Assembly (NCBI GenBank): GCA_002401885.1 | Contig: NVUL01000012.1 | Coordinates: forward strand, 1,260 to 49,875 | From: SAR86 cluster bacterium | GTDB lineage: Bacteria; Pseudomonadota; Gammaproteobacteria; Pseudomonadales; Pseudohongiellaceae | Reading direction: 5' to 3' | Length of the DNA: 48,616 bases | Part shown: positions 39,756 through 48,616 of the stretch, piece after piece | Numbering within the stretch: the stretch's first letter is position 1 | Layout: the number at the start of each line of letters is the position of its first letter | Notes under the pieces: generated by a model | Seen by the model: only the letters and a program-made list of their open reading frames with translations | The model's database searches: none | What the model was told of the DNA's origin: nothing | Program-made: the position numbers and the translations under genes

Positions 39756-41147
39756 TTACAACAGTCGATTAACGTCGTTGTACATAGCTAAAATCATGAT
39801 TCCCGAAATCAACAACAATCCCAGCTGCAAGCCAAAGGCCTGAATTCTCTCTGGCACCGGTCTTCTGATAACGGCCTCGATCGCGTAGTACAACAGATGT
39901 CCGCCATCAAGAACTGGTATCGGCAGCAGGTTAAGTACCCCTAGCGAAATGCTTAATAGGGCCAGAAATCCTAGATAGACATCGAGACCGTAACTTGCCG
40001 TCTCTCCAGCGACCTGGGCAATCGTTATTGGCCCGTTTATATTTTTCACCGAGATCAACCCGATGACCATCTTCTTCACAGAATCTAATACAAAGACCGA
40101 TTTATTCCAGGTCTCTTGCACTGCTGGCAGTATCGCTGACAGCACATTGTAATTTACCTGCCGCTGCATCTCCGGCGGCAGCAACTCTGCCAACGTTGTT
40201 TCCTGCACGTAGGCGCCAATGCTGCCAATTACAGTGCCATCATCGAGCGTCGCTGTTTCCGGCGTCATCAACAAATCAGTATTGATTCCACCACGTTTGA
40301 CCACGACATTCAGCGTGAGTTCCGGGCTCGCGCGGATAACTTCTACCCAGTGCGTCCAGCCGCGTATTTGCCTGCCATCCACAGAGATTATTTCGTCACC
40401 GATTCGCAGATCCGCTGCCTCGGCCGCACCACCGGGCACGATGCCGGCAATATCAGCTGGGATTTCGAATTGAATAATACCCAAGTCGCCAACAGGATTC
40501 GGCGCTGTCTCAGCTCCCATCCAGGCATTTATGGGGACTTGTATTTCCCTCGCTCGGCTGGAATCCGCAGGATCCACCGTTAGGGTTATTTCGCCGGTTT
40601 CTCCCAGTCGCGCCAACAACTGCAGGGTGACCTGCTGCCAGATGATGGTCTCTTCGCCATCGACGGCAAGAATCTCATCGCCAGCTCTTAGCCCCGCTGT
40701 CTCGGCAATAGAGTCTTCTACTACGTTGTTCACCACCGGCGCGATGCCGGAAACTCCATAGGAAATATTAATCAGCCAGAATACGAATATCGCCAACAGA
40801 AAATTCGCGATAGGCCCTGCCGCTACGATCGCCATCTTCTGCCACAGTGGTTTGCAGGCAAATGAATACTGGCGTTGGTTAGCAGTTAAGTCGCTTGTAT
40901 CGACAACGGTGGTATCTTCCTGGCCCAGCATCTTGACGTAGCCACCCAGTGGAATTGGCGCAATAACGTACTCAACGCCATCCTTACCTATCCATGTCTT
41001 GACCGCCTTGCCAAAGCCGATGGAAAACCTAAGCACCTTCACGCCGCAACGGCGGGCAACCCAGAAATGACCAAACTCGTGGATAGTCACCAGTATGCCG
41101 AGGGTTACCAGGAGAGCTATAACGCTTATTAAAACTTCAAGTATCAT
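39756..41147 (-). CDS. rseP: Site-2 zinc protease RseP
   Basis: 463 residues; an inner-membrane metalloprotease that makes the second cut in anti-sigma-E factor RseA. The zinc motif HEFGH is at 23-27 in the first membrane helix. PIPLGGYVKMLGQED follows. Two PDZ domains lie at about 125-200 and 215-295 (AETAGLRAGDEILAVDGEE, AEAADLRIGDEIISVDGRQ). The third zinc ligand region, LPIPVLDGGHLLYYAIEAV, lies near 405. Upstream is dxr and downstream bamA, so the envelope-stress protease is cotranscribed with BAM. Confidence 0.97.
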   Translation of the reverse strand: MILEVLISVIALLVTLGILVTIHEFGHFWVARRCGVKVLRFSIGFGKAVKTWIGKDGVEYVIAPIPLGGYVKMLGQEDTTVVDTSDLTANQRQYSFACKPLWQKMAIVAAGPIANFLLAIFVFWLINISYGVSGIAPVVNNVVEDSIAETAGLRAGDEILAVDGEETIIWQQVTLQLLARLGETGEITLTVDPADSSRAREIQVPINAWMGAETAPNPVGDLGIIQFEIPADIAGIVPGGAAEAADLRIGDEIISVDGRQIRGWTHWVEVIRASPELTLNVVVKRGGINTDLLMTPETATLDDGTVIGSIGAYVQETTLAELLPPEMQRQVNYNVLSAILPAVQETWNKSVFVLDSVKKMVIGLISVKNINGPITIAQVAGETASYGLDVYLGFLALLSISLGVLNLLPIPVLDGGHLLYYAIEAVIRRPVPERIQAFGLQLGLLLISGIMILAMYNDVNRLL

Positions 41148-41170
41148 AATTGTTCATCAGAGCGCTAGGA

Positions 41171-42379
41171 CTACGCACTAGCTCCATGACAGAAATCCTT
41201 TAATATCAGTTCTTTAGATAGTCTTCTTGCTTGCCGATCAAGGTCTTGAATAATAGCGAGACTAGGCGCCGGTTCACAAGGTATTTGTGACCTAACTGCC
41301 TCAATTACTAAGTGAATTTCCGCAAATCCGATCTCTCCCCCCAAAAATGCCTCAACTGCCACCTCATTTGCTGCATTAAGGACCGCCGGCGCCGTACCGC
41401 GCTCGCTTGCAGCCTCGATACCTAGCCGCAGACAGGGGAATCTGGAAAGATCGGGCTTTGAGAATTGCAGAGGCTCCTCTGCCGTCAGGTCTAGCTTGGC
41501 AGCACCTGATTCGATCCGCTCCGGCCACGCTAATCCATAGGCGATGGGAACGCGCATATCGGGGTTGGCCATCTGTGCCAACACCGAACCATCTTTATAG
41601 TGAACCATAGAGTGCACAATGCTCTGCGGATGAATCAATACATCGACCTGAGACGGCTCCAGGTCGAAGAGGTAACAGGCCTCAATAAACTCTAAGCCCT
41701 TGTTCATCATCGTCGCAGAGTCCACGGATATTTTTCTACCCATAGACCACTTCGGATGCAGGCAGGCTTGTTCGGGCGTGACAGATTCGAGTTGCTCAAT
41801 TGGTGTGTGCAGGAACGGGCCGCCGGACGCTGTCAATACAACCTTGTCGATGCCTGTTCTAGATCCTGTGTGTACACTGCTCTTCGTTTGCGGCAGACAC
41901 TGAAAGATCGCATTGTGCTCGCTGTCGATCGGCAGAATTTCAGCGCCAGATTCTCTCGCCGCCTGCTTTAGTAAGTCTCCAGTCATCACCAGAGATTCCT
42001 TGTTAGCAAGCAGCAAGCGCTTACCATTTGAGGCTGCAGCGAGCGTCGATTCGAGACCAGCTGCACCGACTATTGCAGCCATCACAATATCGACATGCGG
42101 ATTACTCGCGACCTCGATCAACCCGGACTCACCAAGCAGCAGCTTTGTATCGAGATTGCTCTCACTTAGTAGCTTATTAAATTCGGGGGCCGCGGCGATG
42201 CTCAGCACGGCGAATTCCGGCCTGTATTTCTCGCATTGTTCGAATAGCAGTTTGGCGTTTCGGTGAGCGGTAAGTGCAAAAACTTTGTAGGAAGGATTCT
42301 CATCGATAACGGCCAGTGTGCTTGCGCCAACCGAGCCAGTAGAACCGAGGATGCTAATCTGAAGATTGCTACGCGTCAC
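41171..42379 (-). CDS. dxr: 1-deoxy-D-xylulose 5-phosphate reductoisomerase
   Basis: 402 residues; makes methylerythritol phosphate, the first committed MEP pathway step. The NADPH-binding start is ISILGSTGSVGASTLAVI. LLLANKESLVMTGDLL and ILPIDSEHNAIFQCL hold the metal and substrate residues. TASGGPFL, WSMGRKISVDSATMMNKGLE and the HPQSIVHSMVHYKDGS loop complete the site. The start is GTG, one base after the cdsA stop, so translation is coupled. ispD and ispF are in the same long gene block. Confidence 0.97.
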   Translation of the reverse strand: MTRSNLQISILGSTGSVGASTLAVIDENPSYKVFALTAHRNAKLLFEQCEKYRPEFAVLSIAAAPEFNKLLSESNLDTKLLLGESGLIEVASNPHVDIVMAAIVGAAGLESTLAAASNGKRLLLANKESLVMTGDLLKQAARESGAEILPIDSEHNAIFQCLPQTKSSVHTGSRTGIDKVVLTASGGPFLHTPIEQLESVTPEQACLHPKWSMGRKISVDSATMMNKGLEFIEACYLFDLEPSQVDVLIHPQSIVHSMVHYKDGSVLAQMANPDMRVPIAYGLAWPERIESGAAKLDLTAEEPLQFSKPDLSRFPCLRLGIEAASERGTAPAVLNAANEVAVEAFLGGEIGFAEIHLVIEAVRSQIPCEPAPSLAIIQDLDRQARRLSKELILKDFCHGASA

Positions 42380-42380
42380 T

Positions 42381-43256
42381 TTAGAGACTCACCTGAATTT
42401 CGCTATCAAGAACTAACATCATCGTAAGCACAAACAAAGGCGTTGCGGCTACGAGACCATCCACTCTGTCCAGCACGCCGCCATGTCCGGGCAGCATTGT
42501 GCCGCTATCCTTAACGTCGCAATTGCGCTTGAGCATGCTCTCTATTAAGTCACCCACTACGCTAAAGAATGTGACACCCACCGACAACGTCAGCAAGGCC
42601 GTGATTTGAATTGAAGATAGTGACTGGAGATTGTTATGCATTAGCCAGACAAATAAGGCCGCCACCAGCAAACAGACAACCGTTCCGCCCCAGACACCCT
42701 CCCAAGACTTCTTCGGGCTCAACTTTGCGGCCAACTTTCTCGATCCAAAATTAACTCCGACGAAATAGGCCCCAACATCGACAGCGGCAACCAAGATCAC
42801 CAATGCTAGAACCAAATAACCCGAAGGCAGAAGGTATTTCAAGACTACAATACCAACGAAGGCTGGTATCAATACCAACACACCCATCAACGCGATTTTC
42901 GACTCATCGTTCCACAGATTACTATTCTCCGGATATCCTGCAAGAAAAAATAAGGATATCAGCCAGAAAAGCAGGCCTAGCATCAACACGAGACTCGCCC
43001 GGAAACCATCAATGTTTTGCACCTCGGGGGAGATTCCCAAGAGGAAGAAACTGCCAACCAACATTGCAGCAATACTACCGAGGTAGGGAAGTTTCGCTAT
43101 TTCTTTATCCGGGCTGACAAGCCCAGCCCATTCCCACGCGGCAACTAGAATTACCGCAGCAACGAAGAGCGAGAAATAAAAGGCAGACAATTGAGTAGTA
43201 GCGGCAATCAATGCCACCAGAAGTAATACAGCGGTAATGACTCGTTGCTTTAACAC
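42381..43256 (-). CDS. cdsA: Phosphatidate cytidylyltransferase
   Basis: About 291 residues with roughly 8 membrane helices; makes CDP-diacylglycerol, the precursor of all phospholipids. The family signature is at the end (KDSGTMLPGHGGVLDRVDGL), with the KLSPKKSWEGVWGG block before it. The start is taken as GTG 43256 (MLKQRVITAVLLL, as in Pseudomonas), one base after the uppS stop. ATG candidates at 43286 and further up lie inside uppS and would add a Met-rich, non-family leader. Confidence 0.93.
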   Translation of the reverse strand: MLKQRVITAVLLLVALIAATTQLSAFYFSLFVAAVILVAAWEWAGLVSPDKEIAKLPYLGSIAAMLVGSFFLLGISPEVQNIDGFRASLVLMLGLLFWLISLFFLAGYPENSNLWNDESKIALMGVLVLIPAFVGIVVLKYLLPSGYLVLALVILVAAVDVGAYFVGVNFGSRKLAAKLSPKKSWEGVWGGTVVCLLVAALFVWLMHNNLQSLSSIQITALLTLSVGVTFFSVVGDLIESMLKRNCDVKDSGTMLPGHGGVLDRVDGLVAATPLFVLTMMLVLDSEIQVSL

Positions 43257-43257
43257 C

Positions 43258-44001
43258 TTAGTCACTCGTATATTCCTGATCATCATGACTACCATAGCGA
43301 CGTTGACGCTTGGCGAAATCATCAAGCGCTAGCTGAAACTGCGCGTCGTCGAAGTCTGGCCAGTAACAGTCTGTAAAGTAGAGCTCAGTATAGGCGAACT
43401 GCCAGAGCAGGAAATTACTAATGCGATTCTCGCCACCGGTGCGGATACAGAGGTCCGGATCCGGATAGTCGCTGCTACTCGTGTACTGACGCACCAGATC
43501 CTCATCGATTGCGTCCGCCGACAGCTCTCCCGAGGTCACCTTGCCGACTATGCTTGACACTGCATTAGCGATATCCCACCGTCCACCGTAGTCTGCCGCG
43601 ACGATCACAGTCATGCCAGTATTATTACGCGTTAGCTCCTCTACCTCGTGCATATTTCGCTGTAGTTTCTGCGAGAAGCTGCTGCGATTTCCGATGAACT
43701 GCAGGCGCACATTTCTCTTGTGTAACTGATTGATTTCTTTACGTTTTAGGACACTAAGAAAGAGTGCCATCAGGCCCCGTACTTCCTGCCGCGGACGCAG
43801 CCAGTTCTCGCTACTGAAGGCAAATAGGGTGAGGTATTTAATATCTCGGGCGAGACAGGAATTGACGATCCCTCGCGCCACCTCGGCACCGTAGCGGTGC
43901 CCAGATTTCGCGGGCAGGTCACGAGACTTAGCCCAGCGATTATTGCCATCCATAACGATGGCAATATGCTGAGGCAATTCCGGTTTACTCGCGGGTGTCA
44001 T
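43258..44001 (-). CDS. uppS: Undecaprenyl diphosphate synthase
   Basis: 247 residues; the cis-prenyltransferase that makes the C55 carrier for peptidoglycan and O-antigen. The catalytic Asp18 is in IVMDGNNRWAKSRDLP. GHRYGAEVARGIV, TLFAFSSENWLRPRQEV and the late IRTGGENRISNFLLWQFAY block with FTDCYWPDFD are all present. It lies between frr and cdsA. Confidence 0.97.
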   Translation of the reverse strand: MTPASKPELPQHIAIVMDGNNRWAKSRDLPAKSGHRYGAEVARGIVNSCLARDIKYLTLFAFSSENWLRPRQEVRGLMALFLSVLKRKEINQLHKRNVRLQFIGNRSSFSQKLQRNMHEVEELTRNNTGMTVIVAADYGGRWDIANAVSSIVGKVTSGELSADAIDEDLVRQYTSSSDYPDPDLCIRTGGENRISNFLLWQFAYTELYFTDCYWPDFDDAQFQLALDDFAKRQRRYGSHDDQEYTSD

Positions 44002-44068
44002 TTACAGTTACCACATCTCTGATGACCTGAAGCCCGCATTGAATTAGCTGACTGAAGCATTCGCCGTC

Positions 44069-44626
44069 TCAGAAAGACAGCAAATCGGCTTCTTTGGCCT
44101 GGTATGAAGAGTCAATAGTCGCAATGTGCTTATTGGTAATCTTCTGCACCTGATCTTCCGCTCGGCGCTGCTCATCTTCACTAATTTCTTTTTCTTTTTC
44201 GAACTCTTTGAAATCAGAGTTCGCATCTCGCCGGATATTTCGAATCGCTATTCGCGCATTCTCGGCCTCGGCCTTGGCCTGCTTCGTATACTCTTTACGC
44301 GTCTCTTCGGTTAGAGGCGGCATAGGTACGCGAATAGTGTCACCATTATTCGAAGGGTTCAGCCCTAAATCCGATTTCATGATGGCTTTCTCGATCTCGC
44401 CTATCATCGGCTTTTCCCAGGGAGAGACGATCAGAGATCGACCCTCTTCAACCGTGACATTAGCCAGTTGGGTAAGAGGAGTATCTGATCCATAGTAGGA
44501 AACCTGCACGCTATCCAAAATAGCAGGATGCGCCCTCCCCGTTCGAATCTTCTTAAAAGCTTCATCTAATAAAGCGATGCTCTTCTGCATCCTCTCGTCT
44601 GCGTCGGCTAGTGTTTCGTCGATCAT
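44069..44626 (-). CDS. frr: Ribosome recycling factor
   Basis: 185 residues; with EF-G it splits ribosomes after termination. RMQKSIALLDEAFKKIRTGR at the start, YYGSDTPLTQLANVTVEEGR for domain II, and the Lys/Glu-rich helix with IRNIRRDAN and ISEDEQRRAEDQVQKITNKH are RRF blocks. Full family length. It lies 83 bases after pyrH; a small GCGCCC/GGGCGC palindrome lies in that gap. Confidence 0.98.
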   Translation of the reverse strand: MIDETLADADERMQKSIALLDEAFKKIRTGRAHPAILDSVQVSYYGSDTPLTQLANVTVEEGRSLIVSPWEKPMIGEIEKAIMKSDLGLNPSNNGDTIRVPMPPLTEETRKEYTKQAKAEAENARIAIRNIRRDANSDFKEFEKEKEISEDEQRRAEDQVQKITNKHIATIDSSYQAKEADLLSF

Positions 44627-44709
44627 TATCTGGCTCCTCGCTCCTAAAACCTAGATCCGCGCCCCGGGCGCAGAGTATTCTTCAAACTCACTCAAGGTAA
44701 ACCTATCAA

Positions 44710-45429
44710 CTACCCGATGTGTGTGCCGTCGGGCTTGCCCATGACATTGTTCAACAATGCACCGGGAGTGTTCATATTAAAAACTTTGATTGGCACCTGA
44801 TGATCGCGGCTTAGACAGATAGCCGTCAAGTCCATGACACCGAGTTTCTTTTCGATCACTTCATCGTAACTAAGATTGTCGTACTTAATGGCATTCGAAT
44901 CTATTTCCGGGTCGGCGGAATAAACACCGTCAACCTTAGTGGCCTTCAGGATTAAGTCCGCATCGATCTCAATTCCACGCAGGCAAGCGGCCGTATCCGT
45001 GGTGAAGAATGGATTTCCGGTTCCTGCTGAGAATAAAACGACATCACCCGCGTCCAAGTGTCGAATAGCCGTGCGCCGGTCGTAGTGTTCGACGACACCG
45101 CTCATGGGAATGGCCGACATAACACGAGTGGCAATGCTCGCTCGCTCAAGTGCGTCGCGCATCGCGAGCGCGTTCATCACCGTAGCTAGCATGCCCATGT
45201 GATCGCCGGTTACACGCTCCATGCCCGCGGCGTGCAGAGCAGCGCCGCGAAATAGATTACCACCGCCAATGACTAGGCCTATCTCCACTCCCAGACCCAC
45301 CAGCTGACCTATTTCCACGGCCATTCGATCGAGTACTTTAGGGTCTATGCCAAAATCGCCATCACCGGTGAGTGCCTCACCGCTTAGCTTTAACAAAATA
45401 CGATTGTACTTGCGTTCCTTATTTGGCAT
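44710..45429 (-). CDS. pyrH: Uridylate kinase
   Basis: 239 residues; phosphorylates UMP to UDP, a hexameric amino-acid-kinase-fold enzyme. [59 protein letters not shown] in part, and [20 protein letters not shown] are PyrH motifs. It lies 31 bases after tsf. Confidence 0.98.
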   Translation of the reverse strand: MPNKERKYNRILLKLSGEALTGDGDFGIDPKVLDRMAVEIGQLVGLGVEIGLVIGGGNLFRGAALHAAGMERVTGDHMGMLATVMNALAMRDALERASIATRVMSAIPMSGVVEHYDRRTAIRHLDAGDVVLFSAGTGNPFFTTDTAACLRGIEIDADLILKATKVDGVYSADPEIDSNAIKYDNLSYDEVIEKKLGVMDLTAICLSRDHQVPIKVFNMNTPGALLNNVMGKPDGTHIG

Positions 45430-45460
45430 TTTTCAGTGGTATCCGTATGTCATTGCGCTC

Positions 45461-46339
45461 CTAGGAGCCTTTAACTTGAGCCGCTACTTCATCGGCGAAG
45501 TCTATTTCTTCTTTTTCGATGCCTTCGCCCACTTCGAAGCGAACGAACTGAACTACGCTCGCATCGGCATCCTTAAGTAGTTTACCCACAGTTACATCTG
45601 GGTCTTTAACAAAAGGCTGTTCCAACAAGCTTACTTCGGCGACAAATTTTCGCAATCGACCACTGATCATTTTCTCGATGATTTCTTCCGGCTTGCCGCT
45701 CTCACGTGCCTGCGCGGAATAGATCTCAGTCTCTTTCGCTATTTCTTCCTTAGGCACATCTTCTGCTTTGACCACCAATGGGCTTACAGCCGCTATATGC
45801 ATGGCCACATCACGAGCGAGTGCTTGGTCACCACCGATGACCGAGATTAGAACCGCGATTCTATTATTGCTGTGCACGTAACTCTCAACGATGCCCGCAT
45901 TCTCGTCCGTGAATTGCAAACGCTCCACACGACGCACATTACAATTCTCGCCTATTTTCTGAACCAAGGCAGAACGCGTGTCTTCCAAACCGGCGTCAAG
46001 CAGTCCAGCAACATCGGCCTCGCTGTTCGAGTACGCAAGTTCCAACGCCTGCTGTGAAAAATCGAGGAAGTTGGAGTCTCTAGCGGCGAAGTCAGTTTCT
46101 GAATTGACCTCGATAACAACACCATAGTTACCATCCTCCGCAATCTTAGTCAGCACGACTCCTTCGGCAGCAACACGACTCGCCTTCTTGGCAGCCTTGA
46201 TACCACTCGCCTTTCGCAAATCATCGATGGCCTTTTCCATATCGCCATCGGCTTCTGACAACGCCTTCTTACAATCCATCATGCCCAAGCCGGTTCTTTC
46301 ACGTAACTCTTTAACCATGCCCGCTGTAATATTTCCCAT
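45461..46339 (-). CDS. tsf: Translation elongation factor Ts
   Basis: 292 residues; nucleotide exchange factor of EF-Tu. The N-terminal UBA-like domain is VKELRERTGLGMMDCKKAL. The TDFAARDSNFLDF motif near residue 82 contacts EF-Tu, and the core repeats and coiled-coil follow. The C-terminus FVRFEVGEGIEKEEIDFADE is typical. It lies between rpsB and pyrH, with an intervening hairpin that probably reduces its transcription relative to rpsB. Confidence 0.98.
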   Translation of the reverse strand: MGNITAGMVKELRERTGLGMMDCKKALSEADGDMEKAIDDLRKASGIKAAKKASRVAAEGVVLTKIAEDGNYGVVIEVNSETDFAARDSNFLDFSQQALELAYSNSEADVAGLLDAGLEDTRSALVQKIGENCNVRRVERLQFTDENAGIVESYVHSNNRIAVLISVIGGDQALARDVAMHIAAVSPLVVKAEDVPKEEIAKETEIYSAQARESGKPEEIIEKMISGRLRKFVAEVSLLEQPFVKDPDVTVGKLLKDADASVVQFVRFEVGEGIEKEEIDFADEVAAQVKGS

Positions 46340-46395
46340 CTCTTAATGCCTCTTTCTAAACGTCTTGAAGAGCGTACTCTTCTATTAAATCACCT

Positions 46396-46423
46396 GTAAA
46401 AAAGGGGCTATCCGCCCCCTTTA
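46396..46423 (-). terminator. Hairpin/attenuator between rpsB and tsf
   Basis: On the minus strand, AAAGGGGGC then a GGATA loop then GCCCCTTTTTT gives a GC stem followed by a T-run, the form of an intrinsic terminator. It follows the rpsB stop by about 60 bases. As tsf has no obvious promoter of its own, partial read-through is likely, as known for E. coli rpsB-tsf. Confidence 0.75.
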
Positions 46424-46481
46424 TTTAACTCTATCCTCACTACTACTAAGCAGGGAATTCTGTTAGCAGTAAAGCCTTCTA

Positions 46482-47516
46482 CTAAGAATCTTCCTCTGCA
46501 GCCTTTTTCTTGGCTGGAGCTTTCTTCTTAACAGCTGCCTTTTTCTTGGCTGGAGCTTTCTTCTTAACAGCTGCCTTTTTCTTGGCTGGCGCTTCCTTCG
46601 CCTCCGCTTCTGGCTTCTCTTCTTCAGAAGGCGCAGCTTCAACTTCTGCTACTACTTCTTCAGCAGGGGCCTCTTCTGCTTGCTCTGGCTCGGCAGCAGA
46701 CTCTGCTTCGCTCTCGGCTGCAGCCTCTTCCGCTGGAGCTGCTTCTGTTTCAGGAGCTGCTTCTATTTCTGCAGTTACTTCAACAGCTGCATCATCTTCT
46801 ATCTCGATGAATTCGCTATTTCCGCCCGCAGGACCATTTTTCGCGCGCCCCTCAACACAGGCATCAGCGATCGCTTCTACATACAACTGAATGGCACGTA
46901 TCGCATCATCGTTACCCGGAATTACAGTGGTAACGCCGTCGGGGTTGCTATTGGTATCAACGATACCAATCACTGGAATCTTCAGGTTGTTCGCTTCAGT
47001 AACAGCGATGCGCTCGTGATCTACATCGACTACGAAAATCGCGTCAGGTAGGCCGCCCATATCCTTAATACCACCGATACTACGCTCAAGCTTTTCCTTG
47101 GCGCGAGTCCGCATAAGGGCTTCTTTCTTGCTCAAACGGCTCAGTGTGCCATCTGTCTCTTGCTGCTCAAGATCTTTGAGGCGCTTAATAGAGCCGCGGA
47201 TAGTCTTGTAGTTAGTCAACATACCACCGAGCCAGCGATGATTTACATACGGCATTCCTGCGCGTTCTGCTTCCTGCTTAATGATTTTCCCAGCTGCTCG
47301 CTTCGTGCCAACAAAAAGAATTTTTCTTTTCTTTTCAGCAAGATAGGAAACTTCTTCAAGTGCAGAATTGAGCGCAGGAACGGTGTGCTCGAGGTTGATG
47401 ATGTGAATTTTGTTTCTGGAGCCAAAAATATATTGGTCCATTTTTGGGTTCCAATAGCGACACTGGTGCCCGAAATGTACTCCTGCTCGGAGCATATCTT
47501 TCATACTTACAGTCAT
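46482..47516 (-). CDS. rpsB: 30S ribosomal protein S2 with a long low-complexity tail
   Basis: 344 residues against 241 in E. coli. The S2 core (1-240) is standard: [97 protein letters not shown] tail follows: acidic Glu/Ala-rich 240-308, then Lys/Ala/Pro repeats ([12 protein letters not shown]) 309-340. The start is ATG 47516 with AAGGAAA 7 bases before; the frame extends 26 codons upstream without similarity. The leader of roughly 190 bases leaves room for S2 autoregulation. Confidence 0.96.
   Translation of the reverse strand: MTVSMKDMLRAGVHFGHQCRYWNPKMDQYIFGSRNKIHIINLEHTVPALNSALEEVSYLAEKKRKILFVGTKRAAGKIIKQEAERAGMPYVNHRWLGGMLTNYKTIRGSIKRLKDLEQQETDGTLSRLSKKEALMRTRAKEKLERSIGGIKDMGGLPDAIFVVDVDHERIAVTEANNLKIPVIGIVDTNSNPDGVTTVIPGNDDAIRAIQLYVEAIADACVEGRAKNGPAGGNSEFIEIEDDAAVEVTAEIEAAPETEAAPAEEAAAESEAESAAEPEQAEEAPAEEVVAEVEAAPSEEEKPEAEAKEAPAKKKAAVKKKAPAKKKAAVKKKAPAKKKAAEEDS
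46501..46590. repeat. 36-bp tandem repeat encoding the Lys/Ala tail of S2
   Basis: Two identical 36-base units (46501-46536 and 46537-46572) and a half unit follow one another. They encode [16 protein letters not shown] repeats. The identical DNA means a recent expansion by slippage or unequal exchange. Confidence 0.9.
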
Positions 47517-47919
47517 GTTGTTTCCTTCGGTTTGGGTTAGGCCTCCATACACCCCATGGCTCAACCAATCTGAAATACAGCTACAGAGAGGCACCCAGAA
47601 CTCATGTGACGGTGTATGTGCGACGTTAGTTAATGTTAATTTTAGCCTTCAAGACCGCTTACTCCTCCTAAGCTCAGTTGAGAGTTAGAGGCAGCAACCA
47701 CGAAAACGCGCCGCTTTATACCACAATAGCGCTGCCACTGAAAGAAAATATCGCATTCAGGCTGCTGTCCAGATGCTCTATATGGCCCATTCCAAGCCGG
47801 TTTCATCGGCACTCGAAAGCTGAAATCCGCTGTTACAAAGGTGGCTCCTGCATTACAATACTCAGCTTTTGCCGCTAGCGGTATTATTGGCAACAACTGG
47901 GAAAACAACTGGCTCTTCG
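47517..47919. other. Divergent regulatory region between rpsB and map
   Basis: 403 bases without a supportable gene. It must hold the rpsB promoter and leader on one strand and the map promoter on the other. For map, TTACAA..15..TACAAT near 47834-47860 is a weak candidate. In gammaproteobacteria the rpsB leader usually binds S2 protein as feedback control; the G-rich stretch just before the rpsB ribosome site (about 47530-47565) may be part of such a fold, which I cannot confirm. Confidence 0.5.
47707..47720 (-). promoter_or_regulatory. Candidate rpsB promoter -10 with GC-rich discriminator
   Basis: The minus strand reads TATAAA (47720-47715) followed by GCGGCGCG. Such a discriminator is typical of stringently controlled ribosomal promoters. 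The -35 is weak (CTTTCA, 18 bases up). It would give a leader of about 190 bases, similar to the leader known for E. coli rpsB. Confidence 0.4.
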
Positions 47920-48616
47920 ATGACGATTCATATTAAAACAGCCGACGACTTTGTGAAAATGCGGGTAGCCGGCAAACTGGCCTCCGAGGTCTTGGAAATG
48001 ATTGGCCCACACGTTCAGGCTGGAGTTAGCACCGGCGAGCTTGATCAGATCTGCCACAACTACATCGTCGATGTGCAAAAGGCCATCCCTGCCCCACTGA
48101 ATTACAATGGCTTTCCTAAGTCCATCTGTACCTCGGTAAACCACGTTATCTGTCACGGTATTCCCAGCAATGGCAAGATTCTCAAGTCAGGTGACACCAT
48201 TAATATCGATGTCACAGTAATAAAAGACGGCTTTCATGGCGACACCAGCAAGATGTTCTGTGTCGGCGAAGTGCCCGAGCACGCGAAGCGCCTCATCAAA
48301 ATTACACAGGAATGCCTGTATAAGGCGATCGACATCGTCAAGCCTGGCGTTACCCTCGGTGATATCGGGCATGTTATCCAGCAGCACGGCGAAGCCCATA
48401 ATTATTCGATCGTGAGGGAATATTGCGGACATGGCATCGGCCGAGTTTTTCACGAAGAACCCCAGGTACTTCATTTCGGCAGGCCTAACAGCGGAACGAC
48501 TCTCGTGGAAGGCATGACATTCACCATCGAGCCCATGCTGAATGCTGGCACCCGCTTCACCAAGCTATCCAAAAAAGACGGCTGGACGGTAACCACTAAA
48601 GATCGAAGGCTTTCCG
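47920..48616 (+). CDS. map: Methionine aminopeptidase type I (3' end outside the window)
   Basis: 232 codons are visible, running off the right edge. The enzyme removes N-terminal Met from new proteins. Metal ligands are present: Asp in INIDVTVIKDGFHGDTSKMF (two Asp), His in EYCGHGIGRVFHEEPQV, Glu in FTIEPMLNAG. The substrate His is in NHVICHGIPS. The start ATG gives MTIHIKTADDFVKMRVAGKL, the usual N-terminus. Divergent from rpsB, the standard arrangement. Confidence 0.96.
   Translation, partial: MTIHIKTADDFVKMRVAGKLASEVLEMIGPHVQAGVSTGELDQICHNYIVDVQKAIPAPLNYNGFPKSICTSVNHVICHGIPSNGKILKSGDTINIDVTVIKDGFHGDTSKMFCVGEVPEHAKRLIKITQECLYKAIDIVKPGVTLGDIGHVIQQHGEAHNYSIVREYCGHGIGRVFHEEPQVLHFGRPNSGTTLVEGMTFTIEPMLNAGTRFTKLSKKDGWTVTTKDRRLS

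Noticed and set aside
46510..47051. Plus-strand frames rich in Ala/Phe/Leu that look membrane-like
   Set aside because: They are the antisense of the S2 tail repeats, where Lys codons read as Phe; composition is an artefact.

Overview
The window is a gammaproteobacterial chromosome segment. From about 9.9 kb to the right end its gene order is the one known from Pseudomonas-type genomes: map / rpsB-tsf-pyrH-frr-uppS-cdsA-dxr-rseP-bamA-skp-lpxD-fabZ-lpxA-lpxB-rnhB-dnaE-accA-tilS-pyrG-kdsA-eno-ftsB-ispD-ispF-truD-pcm-nlpD, then fdxA and mutS facing it, then pncC/cinA-recA-recX. I cannot assign a genus. Lipid A, LPS and outer-membrane assembly genes show it is Gram-negative. The methylcitrate operon, 7Fe ferredoxin and copper-protein family fit an aerobic heterotroph.

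Layout. 1-2980: end of a methylcitrate (prpB-C-D) operon with its terminator. 2981-3645: no gene that I can support. 3646-4317: a small heat-shock gene with a sigma-32 type promoter and a 5' leader that folds like a ROSE RNA thermometer. 4418-5833: a doubtful micro-ORF and a DUF1015 gene. 5911-9628: a three-gene operon of unknown purpose: outer-membrane barrel, amicyanin-like periplasmic copper protein, membrane-anchored class III nucleotide cyclase. 9689-9949: a MITE-like element whose end supplies the recX stop codon. 9938-12602: recX, recA, an uncharacterised 93-aa gene behind two LexA boxes, and pncC. 12817-15996: mutS and fdxA. 16046-47516: one long block on the minus strand covering cell envelope, isoprenoid, nucleotide, replication and translation genes. 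47920 to the end: start of map.

The long block links several envelope routes. dxr, ispD and ispF feed the MEP pathway. uppS makes undecaprenyl diphosphate, and a DUF368 protein probably recycles its monophosphate. lpxD, fabZ, lpxA, lpxB and kdsA make lipid A and Kdo. skp, bamA and rseP handle outer-membrane proteins and their stress response. accA and cdsA supply fatty acid and phospholipid precursors. ftsB and nlpD act in division.

Departures from the usual order are the most informative points. surE is missing between truD and pcm. rpoS is missing after nlpD. A DUF368 gene sits between pcm and nlpD. A LexA-controlled unknown gene sits between pncC and recA. Two different palindromic elements have landed exactly at the stop codons of recX and accA. 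Ribosomal protein S2 carries an approximately 100-residue acidic then lysine-rich tail, and BamA has an enlarged surface loop.
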